Shown here piece by piece: positions 27,521 through 37,103 of a stretch of 46,077 bases of DNA (position 1 is the first letter of the stretch; each line of letters begins with the position of its first letter). Origin of the DNA: SAR202 cluster bacterium (GTDB lineage Bacteria > Chloroflexota > Dehalococcoidia > Lucifugimonadales > UBA3495); the NCBI GenBank assembly GCA_016872385.1, contig VGZV01000020.1:1-46077 (forward strand), given 5' to 3'. The notes under the pieces were generated by a model. It saw only the letters and a list, made by a program, of their open reading frames with translations, had not been told where the DNA came from and did not search any database. A program made the position numbers and the translations under genes.

Positions 27521-28768
27521 TCAGATTACGCCTTCCCGGGACAGGACGGCCAGCCGCTCTCCCGTTAAACCCAGCTCATGCACCAAGACTTCGTCATTAT
27601 GCTGGCCCAGGGTGGGCGCAGGGCGGATGATCCGGCAAGGGGTGGCTGAGTACCGGAAGGGCGGGCCCGGGTACTGCCACGGACCCGCCTCTGGGTGGTC
27701 CAGGGTATGGAAGTAGCTGCGGGACTCCAGCTGCGGTTCCTCCAGCACTTCATCAAAGGTGCGCACCGGCACACAGGGGATGCGGTGCTCCACGCAGATT
27801 TGCAGGATTTCCTGCTTGGTACGCTGCATGAACCAGGGAGCAATGAGGGCCTCAGCTTCGTCCGGGTACTGCTCGCTCATGGCCCGGCGGTCCCGGTAGC
27901 GGGGCTCCTGGAACCAGGCCTGGTCCCCCAGCAACGCCAGGAACCGCTGGTACTGCTCCAGCTGCGGGGCGTCTATGCAGATGTAGCCGTCCTTGCAGGG
28001 CAGCACACAGTTGGGGAACAGACCCAGGTGCATGCGGTTGCCCGCCCGCCAGCCCGCCACGCCGCGGTAAATAAAAGTGGGCAGGTGGTAGCCGCTGAGC
28101 AGCACGCCGCCCACCTGGGACTCGGCCACGTCCACCAACTGGCCCCGGCCGGTAAAGTCCCGGGCCAGCAGCGCCACAGTGGTGGCAAAGGCCGCCCCCG
28201 CGCCTGCCAGAAAGTTGGCCTGGTATAGGGGCGTAGTTAGCGGCTCACGATGGGGATGGCCGGTGCCAAAGCTCAGGCCACTGGCGGCGTTGACCGTCAG
28301 GTCGTAGCCGCGGTAGTCCTGGTAGGGGCCGCTACGGCCGTAAGGAGAGAGGGATGTGACGATGAGGCGGGGATGCCGCTCCTTGAGCGCCTCGTATTCC
28401 AGACCCAGTTCCCTGGTCAGCGATACGGGCTGGTTCTCCAGAAACACGTCCGCCGAATCCAGCAGCCGCTCCAGGATTTCCCGCCCGGCCGCCTGGGAGG
28501 GGTCCAGAGTGATGCCCTGCTTGTTGATGTTGACGTAGAGGAAAAGGCCGCTGCGCTCCGGGTCGGGAGCGGGACTGGGGAAAGGACCTGAGCGGCGGCT
28601 GGCATCGCCCTGTCCCGGCGGCTCCAGCTTGATGACCTCGGCCCCCATGTCTGCCAGCAATCGGCCGCACCAGGGGGCCGACACGAAGCTGCCCCATTCG
28701 ATGACGCGCACCCCATCCAGGGCGCCAGGAACGGCATTCGTTTCTGAAGGCAAAGCGACGCCGGTCAC
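27521..28768 (-). CDS. CaiB/BaiF family CoA-transferase
   Basis: DGVRVIEWGSFVSAPWCGRLLADMGAEVIKLEPPGQGDASR...YVNINKQGITLD...ADVFLENQP...LSPYGRSGPYQDYRGYDL. Confidence 0.94.
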   Translation of the reverse strand: MTGVALPSETNAVPGALDGVRVIEWGSFVSAPWCGRLLADMGAEVIKLEPPGQGDASRRSGPFPSPAPDPERSGLFLYVNINKQGITLDPSQAAGREILERLLDSADVFLENQPVSLTRELGLEYEALKERHPRLIVTSLSPYGRSGPYQDYRGYDLTVNAASGLSFGTGHPHREPLTTPLYQANFLAGAGAAFATTVALLARDFTGRGQLVDVAESQVGGVLLSGYHLPTFIYRGVAGWRAGNRMHLGLFPNCVLPCKDGYICIDAPQLEQYQRFLALLGDQAWFQEPRYRDRRAMSEQYPDEAEALIAPWFMQRTKQEILQICVEHRIPCVPVRTFDEVLEEPQLESRSYFHTLDHPEAGPWQYPGPPFRYSATPCRIIRPAPTLGQHNDEVLVHELGLTGERLAVLSREGVI

Positions 28769-29008
28769 TGGCCGGCCCTCCGAGACTTGTGGAAGGAGAA
28801 GCTATCGCACCATGCGCTGGACATGCAGGCAAGTATAGTGGCGGCGGCGGCGGCGTGCAACCAAAACTGTGACTTTGTGGGGGGCCGTCCAGGAGGGGAA
28901 GGGCACCGGCGGGGCGGAAAGGAATTACGGCCACATTACATGTGAACCTCGCGGTGCGGTGGCAGGGATAATGGTGACCAGAAATCTAGTGGAGTAGGAC
29001 ATGGGGAT

Positions 29009-29272
29009 TCACAGGAGCCGAACCCGGGCATCCCGGAAAACCTCTTCTGCAGAGCGAGGGAAGGCGTCACCGGAATCAAGCTCTTTATTGCGGCGGAGGG
29101 CTTCCTCGGCCCAGAGGCGCTCGTTCTCGGCATCCGAGAGCTGCTCCAGGCTATTTAGCAGCTTCTGGGCCAACTTGGCTCGCAAGCTGGGGGAGAGCTT
29201 CAGGGCCTCCGATCCAGGTCCTCGATAGTCCTGTGGACTCCCTCCTATGCCGACTATGATCCATTCCATCAT
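29009..29272 (-). CDS. Putative addiction-module component (antitoxin-like) protein
   Basis: LSPSLRAKLAQKLLNSLEQLSDAENERLWAEEALRRNKELDSGDAFPRSAEEVFRDAR resembles the TIGR02574-type family. Confidence 0.7.
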   Translation of the reverse strand: MMEWIIVGIGGSPQDYRGPGSEALKLSPSLRAKLAQKLLNSLEQLSDAENERLWAEEALRRNKELDSGDAFPRSAEEVFRDARVRLL

Positions 29273-29299
29273 AGCAGAAGGGAAAAAGGATGACCCACC

Positions 29300-30727
29300 C
29301 TACCCCACGGGCCGCCTCGCCACCTCCGGGTCCACCTTGCGGCGCAGGAACTGGCCCCGGCCCAGGCGGCTGTGCAGTTGCCCGTTTTCCACCGCCACCT
29401 GGCCCCGCAAAATGGTCGTCACCGGCCAGCCCGCCGCCTGGAAGCCCTCCCAAATGCTGTAATCGGTGATGTGGAAGTCCCGCATGGTCAGAGGACGGCG
29501 GATGCTGGGGTCTATCAGCACAATGTCGGCGTCGCTGCCGGGGGCAATGACGCCCTTGCGGGGATACAGGCCCATGATTTTGGCGGCGTTGGCCGAGGTC
29601 ACGTCCACAAACCGCTGTAAGGACATGCCCCGCCGGGACACGCCCTCGCTGTAGGTCACGCCCATGCGGGCCTCAATGCCATTGTGCCCGCCCGTAACGT
29701 CGGAGACGGTCTTGCCAGCGATTTTCACCGCCCAACTGGTGCAATACTCGTCGGTGGCCATGGTGCTCAGGCCCCCTTTGGCAATGCCGTCCCACAGGGC
29801 CAGCCGGTCGGCTTCGGACTTCAGCGATGGGTAGGTGTGGTACTTCATGCCGTTCTCTTCTTTATAGTTATCGGCGCTGAAGCAACAGTAATTATGTAAT
29901 GTTTCCCCATACACCGGCATCCCCTTGGCCCGCGCCTCGCCCACGGCGGTGAGGCCCTCCCGGGCGCTGACGTGAACAAAGTAAACGGGCGAGCCGGTCC
30001 ATTCCGCCACCCGCAGCACCCGGCGGAAGGACACGTCCTCGGACTCGTTGCTGTGCACCAGGTGCATGTTCCACCACTGGGTCTGTTCCTGGTCCGCCAG
30101 CTTGCGGTACATATGCTGCACCATGTCGTCGTCTTCCGAATGCACCAGCAGCATGGCCCCGTGGCGCTGGATTTGCTCCATCAAGTCGTGCAGGTGGCCC
30201 ATGCGCACCATGCGCGGCTCCCCGGCCATGGAGGGGGGCCGGATGTTGGTGGTGAAGATTTTCACGCTGGCAAAACCGTCCTGAATATGCTCAGGCAGTT
30301 GGGCCAATATGTTGGCGGGAATCTCCCCCAGCAGCATCAGGTGGTGGGCGTAGTCGGCGTAGGATTGGCCCTGCCAGACGCCGGTACGCTCCTGGATGGC
30401 CTGCTCAATGGTGATGCCAGGGTGCTGGATAGCAAAGTCCAGAATGGTGGTGGTGCCGCCAAAAAGGGCGGCGCGGCTCACCTGCTCCGGGGGGGCGGTC
30501 CGCAGGTTGCCCTGGCCCATGACCGGCGCATAGATGTGGGCATGGGGTTCGATACCGCCGGGCACCACCACCTTGCCGGTGGCGTTAATAACCCGGCCCA
30601 CCTCTTCGGTGAGAGTGCCCGGCGCCGCCACCGCCACAATCTTCTCACCCTGCACCGCCACGTCCCAGTCGCCCACGCCCCAGGGAGTAACCACCTGCCC
30701 GCCGCGGATAATCATGTCCAGCATCAC
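29300..30727 (-). CDS. Dihydropyrimidinase-like amidohydrolase
   Basis: MLDMIIRGGQVVTPWGVGDWDVAVQGEKIVAVAAPG...VVVPGGIEPHAHIYAPV...GLYPRKGVIAPGSDADIVLIDP. Confidence 0.9.
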   Translation of the reverse strand: MMLDMIIRGGQVVTPWGVGDWDVAVQGEKIVAVAAPGTLTEEVGRVINATGKVVVPGGIEPHAHIYAPVMGQGNLRTAPPEQVSRAALFGGTTTILDFAIQHPGITIEQAIQERTGVWQGQSYADYAHHLMLLGEIPANILAQLPEHIQDGFASVKIFTTNIRPPSMAGEPRMVRMGHLHDLMEQIQRHGAMLLVHSEDDDMVQHMYRKLADQEQTQWWNMHLVHSNESEDVSFRRVLRVAEWTGSPVYFVHVSAREGLTAVGEARAKGMPVYGETLHNYCCFSADNYKEENGMKYHTYPSLKSEADRLALWDGIAKGGLSTMATDEYCTSWAVKIAGKTVSDVTGGHNGIEARMGVTYSEGVSRRGMSLQRFVDVTSANAAKIMGLYPRKGVIAPGSDADIVLIDPSIRRPLTMRDFHITDYSIWEGFQAAGWPVTTILRGQVAVENGQLHSRLGRGQFLRRKVDPEVARRPVG

Positions 30728-30886
30728 CAGCCTCCTTCCTGTCCTGTCTTATGCTCTGCCCGCCAGGATTACCCATATGCTGGTGGCAAAAGCCCAAACT
30801 GTCAAGGGATTTTGCCCACCGCCGCACCAGGGCGCAGCAAGCAGCGCCCCTACAAACAGATGCAGATTGAATCAGCCTTACCACAG

Positions 30887-30915
30887 TTGACGTCGTGGGG
30901 TAGACAAGCTATATT
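30887..30915 (+). promoter_or_regulatory. Sigma70-like promoter for csoR-copA
   Basis: TTGACG (30887-30892), 17-bp spacer, TATATT (30910-30915). Confidence 0.65.
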
Positions 30916-30925
30916 TCTCGTGTAA

Positions 30926-30948
30926 ACCCGCCCCCAGGGGGTATGGGT
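30926..30948. promoter_or_regulatory. Candidate CsoR operator
   Basis: ACCCGCCCCCAGGGGGTATGGGT G/C-tract pseudopalindrome near the expected transcription start. Confidence 0.55.
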
Positions 30949-30953
30949 TATCC

Positions 30954-31082
30954 GAGAGCTTGTGCTAAGCTAATAGGTAGTTGATACTTCCTGCCTCGCC
31001 CTTCGACAGGCTCAGGGCGAGCGGTTTTCCCCGCTCGTGGTGAGCCTGTCGAACCATGAGCAGTTTACTTTTGACACAAACT
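30954..31082. repeat. Degenerate MITE-like element related to 23381..23515
   Basis: GAGAGCTTGTGCTAAGC at left, CTTTTGACACAAAC at right; internal opposed family A copies (CCCTTCGACAGGCTCAGGG / GGTGAGCCTGTCGAACC). Confidence 0.6.
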
Positions 31083-31102
31083 CGGAGGACAGGGAGTTGG
31101 CG

Positions 31103-31369
31103 ATGTTGCCCGACGTTAAGACCGAAGCCTTGAAGCGGCTGAACTATATCGAGGGCCACCTGTCCGGCATCCGCAAGATGGTGGAGGGGGACCAGTACTG
31201 CGTGGACATCCTGAAGCAGACCTACGCTGTCCGCCGGGCCATTGAGAAGCTGGAAGGCCTTTTGTTGGACGGCCACTTGCACACCTGCGTGGTGGAGGGC
31301 ATCAAGGGCGGCCGCGAGGAGGCGGTGGTGGAAGAATTGAAGAGCCTGTACGTGCTGGCCAACAAGTAG
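31103..31369 (+). CDS. csoR: CsoR family metal-sensing transcriptional repressor
   Basis: [58 protein letters not shown] pattern of CsoR; N-terminal ORF extension is repeat sequence. Confidence 0.9.
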   Translation: MLPDVKTEALKRLNYIEGHLSGIRKMVEGDQYCVDILKQTYAVRRAIEKLEGLLLDGHLHTCVVEGIKGGREEAVVEELKSLYVLANK

Positions 31370-31377
31370 AGCAATTT

Positions 31378-33993
31378 ATGTCAACCGCACTGGAAAGAGA
31401 CAAACACCTCTCCATCCCCGTAGAAGGGATGACCTGCGCCTCCTGCGTGGCCCACGTGGAGGAAGCCCTGAAGGGGGTGCCCGGCGTGGCTGATGTGTCC
31501 GTAAACCTGGCCACGGAAAAGGCCACTGTGGCGCTGGCCGCCGCTGACGTGCCGGTGGACAAACTGCGGGCGGCAGTGGCCGGGGCTGGCTACAAGGTGC
31601 CCACCATCCGCACCAGCCTGAACATCGGCGGCATGACCTGCGCCTCCTGCGTAGCCCACGTGGAAGAAGCCCTGAAGGGCGTTCCGGGCGTGGTGGACGC
31701 CACGGTAAACCTGGCCACCGAAAAGGCGTCGGTGGAGTACGTGGCTGGCCTGGCCGGAGTGGAGAACTTCCGGCAGGCGGTGCAGGAAGCTGGATATTCA
31801 GTGGAAGGCGTTGCCGGTGAGGAACTGGACGCCAGCCAGGAACTGGAGCGGCTGTCCAAAGTCAAGGAAATCCGGGACTTGCGCCGCCGGTGGGTGTTTT
31901 CCCTTATTGTAGGCGCAGCGTTGTTCCTGGGCACTTTTGACCTGTTCCCCTGGGCCATGCCGCTGATGGACCTGGGGTTTTACCCCTTCCTGCTGTGGGC
32001 GCTGGCCACGCCGGTGCAGTTCTGGGCCGGCTGGCACTTCTACACCTCGGGCCTGGGGGCGGTACGCCACGGCACGGCCAACATGCACACCCTCATCGCC
32101 CTGGGCACCACCGTGGCCTACGGTTACAGCGCCGCCGTGGTGCTGCTGCACGCCCTGGCGCCCCAGTTCTTGGCCCAGCATGGCATCCAGGCCGCCGTCT
32201 ATTTTGATACCTCGGCCTTGATTATCGCCCTCATCCTGCTGGGACGTTACCTGGAGGCCCGGGCACGGGGCCAGACCTCCGAGGCAATCCGCCGCTTGAT
32301 GGGCTTGCGCCCCGTCACCGCACGGGTGGTGAGGGACGGCAAAGAAGTGGACCTGCCGGTGGCGGAAGTGGTAGTGGGAGATATTATCCTGGTCCGGCCT
32401 GGAGAGAAGGTGCCCGTGGACGGCGAAGTAGTGGACGGTCATTCATCTGTGGATGAGTCCATGCTTACCGGCGAAAGCCTGCCGGTGGAGAAGGGGCCAG
32501 GCCAGCCGGCGTTTGGAGCCACCCTCAACCGCACCGGCGCCTTCCGCTTCCGAGCCACCAAAGTGGGGAGAGATACGGTCCTTTCCCAGATTATCCGCTT
32601 GGTGGAGGAAGCCCAAGGTTCCAAGGCCCCCATTCAGCGCCTGGCCGACCAGGTGTCGGCCTGGTTTGTACCTGCGGTCATTGGCATCGCCCTGGCGGCC
32701 TTCCTGTTCTGGTGGTGGCTGGGGCCTGCGCCGTCCCTGACTTATGCGATGCTGGTGCTGGTGGCGGTGTTGATAATCGCCTGCCCTTGCGCCCTGGGAC
32801 TGGCTACTCCCACGGCCATCATCGTTGGCACCGGCAAAGGCGCAGAACAGGGAGTGCTAATCCGTTCCGCCCAGGCCCTGGAGGTGGCCCACCGGATAAC
32901 CACCGTGGTCATGGACAAGACCGGCACTCTCACCCAAGGCATGCCCGTGGTGACGGACGTGGCGCTGGCCTCTGGTTCCAAAAGCGCAGGGGAAATCCCT
33001 TCTAACCCCCCCTTGATAAATGGGGGAACACCAGCTACCCCCATTTTCGCAATGGGGAGTATAGGGGGATTTGACGAGGCAGACCTCCTGCGCCTCGCTG
33101 CTTCAGCAGAGCGCGGTTCGGAGCACCCCCTGGGCGAAGCCATTGTCAAGGCGGCCCAGGAGCGCAGACTGACACTGGAAGAAGCCAGCCAGTTCCAGGC
33201 CATCCCCGGCCAGGGCATCCAGGCCCAAATCAACGGGACTATGGTGCACCTGGGCAACCTGGCGCTGATGCAGGCCCAGAATATCTTCCTGGATGGCCTG
33301 GAAGCCCAGGCCCAAGCGCTGGCGGAGCAGGGCAAGACCCCCATGTTCCTGGCGGCTGGCGGCGTTGCCCAAGGCATCATCGCTGTGGCGGATACCATCA
33401 AGCCCACCTCTCAAGAAGGGGTGGCGCAGCTGCAACACCTGGGCCTGGAGGTGGTGATGCTCACCGGCGACCACCGCCGCACTGCCCAGGCCATTGCCCG
33501 GCAGCTGGGCGTGGACCAGGTGGAGGCCGAGGTGCTGCCCCAGGACAAAGCGGAGGTGGTGCGGAAACTGCAGGGACAGGGCAAGAAGGTGGCTATGGTG
33601 GGCGACGGCATCAACGATGCGCCCGCCCTAGCCCAGGCCGATGTGGGCATAGCCATGGGCACCGGCACCGACGTGGCGATGGCCTCGGCGGATGTCACGC
33701 TGATGCGCGGCGACGTGCGGGGCGTAGCGGCGGCCATCAACCTTAGCCGACGCACCATTGGCGTAATACGGCAGAACCTGTTCTGGGCCTTTTTCTACAA
33801 CGTGCTGCTCATCCCGGTGGCGGCAGGAGTGCTGTTCCCAGTATTCCAAGCCCTGGGCGGAGTCCCGGGTGGTCTGGTGCTCTTCTTCGGGCACCAGGGA
33901 TTCCTGAACCCAGTGCTGGCCGCGCTGGCAATGGCCCTAAGCTCGGTGGCGGTGGTAAGCAACTCCCTGCGGCTGCGGCGGGCCAGGGTGTAA
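31378..33993 (+). CDS. copA: Copper-translocating P-type ATPase with two N-terminal HMA domains
   Basis: Two GMTCASC motifs, [63 protein letters not shown]. Confidence 0.97.
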   Translation: MSTALERDKHLSIPVEGMTCASCVAHVEEALKGVPGVADVSVNLATEKATVALAAADVPVDKLRAAVAGAGYKVPTIRTSLNIGGMTCASCVAHVEEALKGVPGVVDATVNLATEKASVEYVAGLAGVENFRQAVQEAGYSVEGVAGEELDASQELERLSKVKEIRDLRRRWVFSLIVGAALFLGTFDLFPWAMPLMDLGFYPFLLWALATPVQFWAGWHFYTSGLGAVRHGTANMHTLIALGTTVAYGYSAAVVLLHALAPQFLAQHGIQAAVYFDTSALIIALILLGRYLEARARGQTSEAIRRLMGLRPVTARVVRDGKEVDLPVAEVVVGDIILVRPGEKVPVDGEVVDGHSSVDESMLTGESLPVEKGPGQPAFGATLNRTGAFRFRATKVGRDTVLSQIIRLVEEAQGSKAPIQRLADQVSAWFVPAVIGIALAAFLFWWWLGPAPSLTYAMLVLVAVLIIACPCALGLATPTAIIVGTGKGAEQGVLIRSAQALEVAHRITTVVMDKTGTLTQGMPVVTDVALASGSKSAGEIPSNPPLINGGTPATPIFAMGSIGGFDEADLLRLAASAERGSEHPLGEAIVKAAQERRLTLEEASQFQAIPGQGIQAQINGTMVHLGNLALMQAQNIFLDGLEAQAQALAEQGKTPMFLAAGGVAQGIIAVADTIKPTSQEGVAQLQHLGLEVVMLTGDHRRTAQAIARQLGVDQVEAEVLPQDKAEVVRKLQGQGKKVAMVGDGINDAPALAQADVGIAMGTGTDVAMASADVTLMRGDVRGVAAAINLSRRTIGVIRQNLFWAFFYNVLLIPVAAGVLFPVFQALGGVPGGLVLFFGHQGFLNPVLAALAMALSSVAVVSNSLRLRRARV
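32993..33072. repeat. Palindromic dispersed repeat (AAATCCC...GGGGGATTT family) in frame inside copA
   Basis: AAATCCCTTCTAACCCCCCCTTGATAAATGGGGG...CCCCATTTTCGCAATGGGGAGTATAGGGGGATTT. Confidence 0.8.
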
Positions 33994-34069
33994 TTCACCG
34001 CGGAGAACGCTGAGACCGCAGAGGTATCAAAATAGTCCTCTCAGCGCACTCCGCGACCGCAGCGGTGAA
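33994..34069. repeat. Inverted repeat between copA and the YHS gene
   Basis: TTCACCGCGGAGAACGCTGAGACCGCAGAGG ... CCTCTCAGCGCACTCCGCGACCGCAGCGGTGAA. Confidence 0.7.
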
Positions 34070-34089
34070 ATGCTTCAAGGAGGTACAAT

Positions 34090-34305
34090 ATGGCAAAGGC
34101 GATTGATCCCATCTGCAAGATGGAAGTGGACACGGACAACCCCCGGGGCGGCAAGAGCGATTACCAGGGCACTACCTACTACTTCTGCGCCCACGGCTGC
34201 AAGCGCAGCTTTGACCAGGATTCGCAGAAGTACCTGAGCGGCCAGGGCCAGCCCACCCCCATGAAGGTCTCCTTCTTCTCCAAGATTATGGGAAAGAAAA
34301 GCTAA
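34090..34305 (+). CDS. YHS (TRASH-like) domain small metal-binding protein
   Basis: AIDPICKMEVDTDNPRGGKSDYQGTTYYFCAHGCKRSFDQDSQKYL; strong SD AAGGAGG. Confidence 0.9.
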   Translation: MAKAIDPICKMEVDTDNPRGGKSDYQGTTYYFCAHGCKRSFDQDSQKYLSGQGQPTPMKVSFFSKIMGKKS

Positions 34306-36983
34306 GCGTTAACCCCGCAACAGCGCTTGTACTTCTTGCCGCTGCCGCAAGGGCAGGGGGCGTTGCGCCCAACTTTGGCCGCACCTACGGCCACCGCTGG
34401 GCGTCCTTTGCCCATCACAGCCTGCATGGGGCTGGCTTTTACCTGGGGTGCGGCGCGGCGCGGCGGGGCTGCCTCGGTCTGGCTGGTGGTCTGCACGGGC
34501 TGGTTCACCGGCTGCTGCACCAGGTTCACCCGGAAGATGGTGTGCACCACGTCTGACTGCATGCGCTGGGTCAGTTCCTGGAACATTTTATGGCCTTCCG
34601 CGCGGTACATCACCAGGGGGTCCCGCTGGCCGTAAGCATGCAGGCCAATGCCGGTGCGCAGGTTCTCCATGGCAGTCAGGTGCTGCACCCAGTGGGTATC
34701 AATGGCCCGCAGCAGCAGCAGCCGTTCCAGGACGCGCATGTTCTCCGGTCCGATTGCCTGCTCCCGCTCGGTGTAAATAGTCTCTGCGTATCCGGCCAGC
34801 TTGGCCTCAATCTCCTCCAACTTTAACGCCCGGATCTTCTCCTCGTCGCCCACATCCGGCGGCACGGGGCAAATCAGCGCCAACTCCGCCAGCAGGCCGC
34901 CTGGGTTCCAGTCATCGCCGTGGCGGCCCGGCAGGTGCTTCTGCACCAGGTCGGTGAATTCCTGGCGCAGCATCTGGATGATCCGCTCCCTCAACCCTTC
35001 GCCAGCCAGGATGCGGTGCCGGTCGTCGTAGATAACCTCCCGCTGAGTATTCAGCACGTCGTCGTAGTCCAGCAAGTGCTTGCGGATGTCGAAGTGGTAG
35101 CTCTCCACCTTGACCTGGGCGCCGCTGATGGACCGGGAAATCAGCTTGTTTTCAATGGGCACGTCCTCGCCCAGGCCCGACCAGTTCATCACCGCCTTGA
35201 TTTTGTCGCCGCCGAAGCGCTGCATCAGGTCGTCTTCCAGTGCGATATAGAACTGGGAACTGCCGGGGTCCCCCTGGCGTCCGGCACGCCCCCGGAGCTG
35301 ATTGTCAATGCGCCGGGCGTCGTGGTGGTCAGTGCCGATGACATGCAGCCCACCCAGACTCACCACCTTGTTGTGCTCCTCCTGCCAGTACGGTTCGCTG
35401 GTGTTGCTGCCCCCCAGAATGATGTCGGTGCCGCGGCCCGCCATGTTGGTGGAAACGGTGACAGCCCCGGCGCGGCCGGCCTGGGCCACGATGTTGGCTT
35501 CGTGCTCGTGGTTCTTGGCGTTCAGCACCTGGTGCGCCACTCCCCGCCGCTTGAGCCGGTCGCTGAGCTGTTCCGAGGCCTCAATGGAGGTGGTGCCCAC
35601 CAGCACCGGGCGGCCCTTTTCGTGCATCGAGCCGATGGCCTCCGTTACTGCCCGCCACTTGGCCTCGGTGGTCTGGAACACCAGGTCCGTAGAGTCCTGG
35701 CGAATCATGGGCAAGTTAGTGGGTATGGCTGCTACTTCCAGGTCGTAAATCTTGAGGAACTCGTCGGACTCGGTGAGGGCGGTGCCGGTCATGCCCGCCA
35801 GCTTGTCATACATGCGGAAGTAGTTCTGCAGGGTGATGGTGGCGTATGTGATGCTCTCCCGCTGGATTTTCATGCCTTCCTTGGCTTCCACCGCCTGGTG
35901 CAGGCCGTCGGACCAGCGGCGGCCAAACTGGAGCCGGCCGGTAAACTCGTCTACGATGATTACCTCGCCATTCTGCACCACGTAGTCCTTGTCGCGCTGC
36001 TTAGTGACATGGGCAGTAAGGGCATTCTCCACAAAGTGGACCAGGTGGTAGTTCTCTGGGTCGTACAGGCTGCCGCCCTTGATGGTCCACTTCTCCACCT
36101 TGGAGATGCCTTCCTCGGTGAGGGAGATGGCCCGGGTGCGGTCGTCAATGGTGTAATCACGCTCCTGCTGGAGCCGGGGGGCCAGCTTGGCAAAGGTGTA
36201 GTAATGCTCCACCGGGTCCTGGGCTGGACCGCTGATGATTAACGGAGTGCGGGCCTCATCAATGAGAATGTTGTCCACTTCGTCCACGATGGCGTAGTGC
36301 AACTCCCGCTGCACCTGTTGGGACAGCTCCAGGCACATGTTGTCCCGCAGGTAGTCAAAGCCAAACTCGTGGTTGGTGCCGTAGGTGATGTCGGCGCGGT
36401 AGGCTTCGGCGCGGCTCACCGGCCGCAGGTGCTTGAAGCTGGCCTGTGGGGCGCCTTTGCTGCTCTCGGCTTCCGCCGTCTGGGGGTCATACATATAGGC
36501 GGAATCATGCTGGAGGCAGCCCACAGTAAGACCCAGGGCGTGATAAATAGGCCCCATCCACACCGGGTCGCGGCGGGCCAGGTAGTCGTTGACCGTTACT
36601 ATGTGGACGCCCCGCCCGGTGAGGGCATTGAGGTAGGCGGGCAGGGTAGCCACCAGGGTCTTGCCTTCGCCGGTGCGCATCTCAGCAATCTGGCCCCGGT
36701 GCAGCACCACGCCGCCCACCAGCTGCACGTCGTAATGCCGCTGCCCGATGTTGCGGCGGGCCGCCTCCCGCACCACGGCAAAGGCTTCCACCAGCAGGTC
36801 ATCCAGGCGGGCGCCCTGGGCCAAGTGAGCCTTGAGCTCGCCGGTCTTGGCCTGAAGCTGGGCGTCGGACAACTGCTTCAGCCCCGCTTCCAGGGCGTTA
36901 ATCTGCGGCGCCAATTGCTGGCGGATCTTGTCCACCGCCCGCTCGCTGGCATCGCCGATGAATTTCTTGAGCAATGAGACCAT
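34302..36983 (-). CDS. secA: Preprotein translocase subunit SecA
   Basis: QLVGGVVLHRGQIAEMRTGEGKTLVATLPAYLNALTGRGVHIVTVNDYLARRD...NMAGRGTDI...C-terminal CPCGSGKKYKRCC. Confidence 0.98.
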   Translation of the reverse strand: MVSLLKKFIGDASERAVDKIRQQLAPQINALEAGLKQLSDAQLQAKTGELKAHLAQGARLDDLLVEAFAVVREAARRNIGQRHYDVQLVGGVVLHRGQIAEMRTGEGKTLVATLPAYLNALTGRGVHIVTVNDYLARRDPVWMGPIYHALGLTVGCLQHDSAYMYDPQTAEAESSKGAPQASFKHLRPVSRAEAYRADITYGTNHEFGFDYLRDNMCLELSQQVQRELHYAIVDEVDNILIDEARTPLIISGPAQDPVEHYYTFAKLAPRLQQERDYTIDDRTRAISLTEEGISKVEKWTIKGGSLYDPENYHLVHFVENALTAHVTKQRDKDYVVQNGEVIIVDEFTGRLQFGRRWSDGLHQAVEAKEGMKIQRESITYATITLQNYFRMYDKLAGMTGTALTESDEFLKIYDLEVAAIPTNLPMIRQDSTDLVFQTTEAKWRAVTEAIGSMHEKGRPVLVGTTSIEASEQLSDRLKRRGVAHQVLNAKNHEHEANIVAQAGRAGAVTVSTNMAGRGTDIILGGSNTSEPYWQEEHNKVVSLGGLHVIGTDHHDARRIDNQLRGRAGRQGDPGSSQFYIALEDDLMQRFGGDKIKAVMNWSGLGEDVPIENKLISRSISGAQVKVESYHFDIRKHLLDYDDVLNTQREVIYDDRHRILAGEGLRERIIQMLRQEFTDLVQKHLPGRHGDDWNPGGLLAELALICPVPPDVGDEEKIRALKLEEIEAKLAGYAETIYTEREQAIGPENMRVLERLLLLRAIDTHWVQHLTAMENLRTGIGLHAYGQRDPLVMYRAEGHKMFQELTQRMQSDVVHTIFRVNLVQQPVNQPVQTTSQTEAAPPRRAAPQVKASPMQAVMGKGRPAVAVGAAKVGRNAPCPCGSGKKYKRCCGVNA

Positions 36984-37103
36984 TGGGCCACCGCCTTATA
37001 GGGACTAATCACTACTATTGTAAACAACTGGGGCGTAAGTTGCATTCCCTGTGGTATCCTTGCTTGGGAAAGCGAATACAATCTCAAGCTACTTCCGAGG
37101 GCT

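Noticed and set aside
34920-36242. 440-aa plus-strand ORF
   Set aside because: Fully antisense to secA, His/Val/Gly-rich composition, no recognisable motif; typical shadow ORF of a GC-rich gene.
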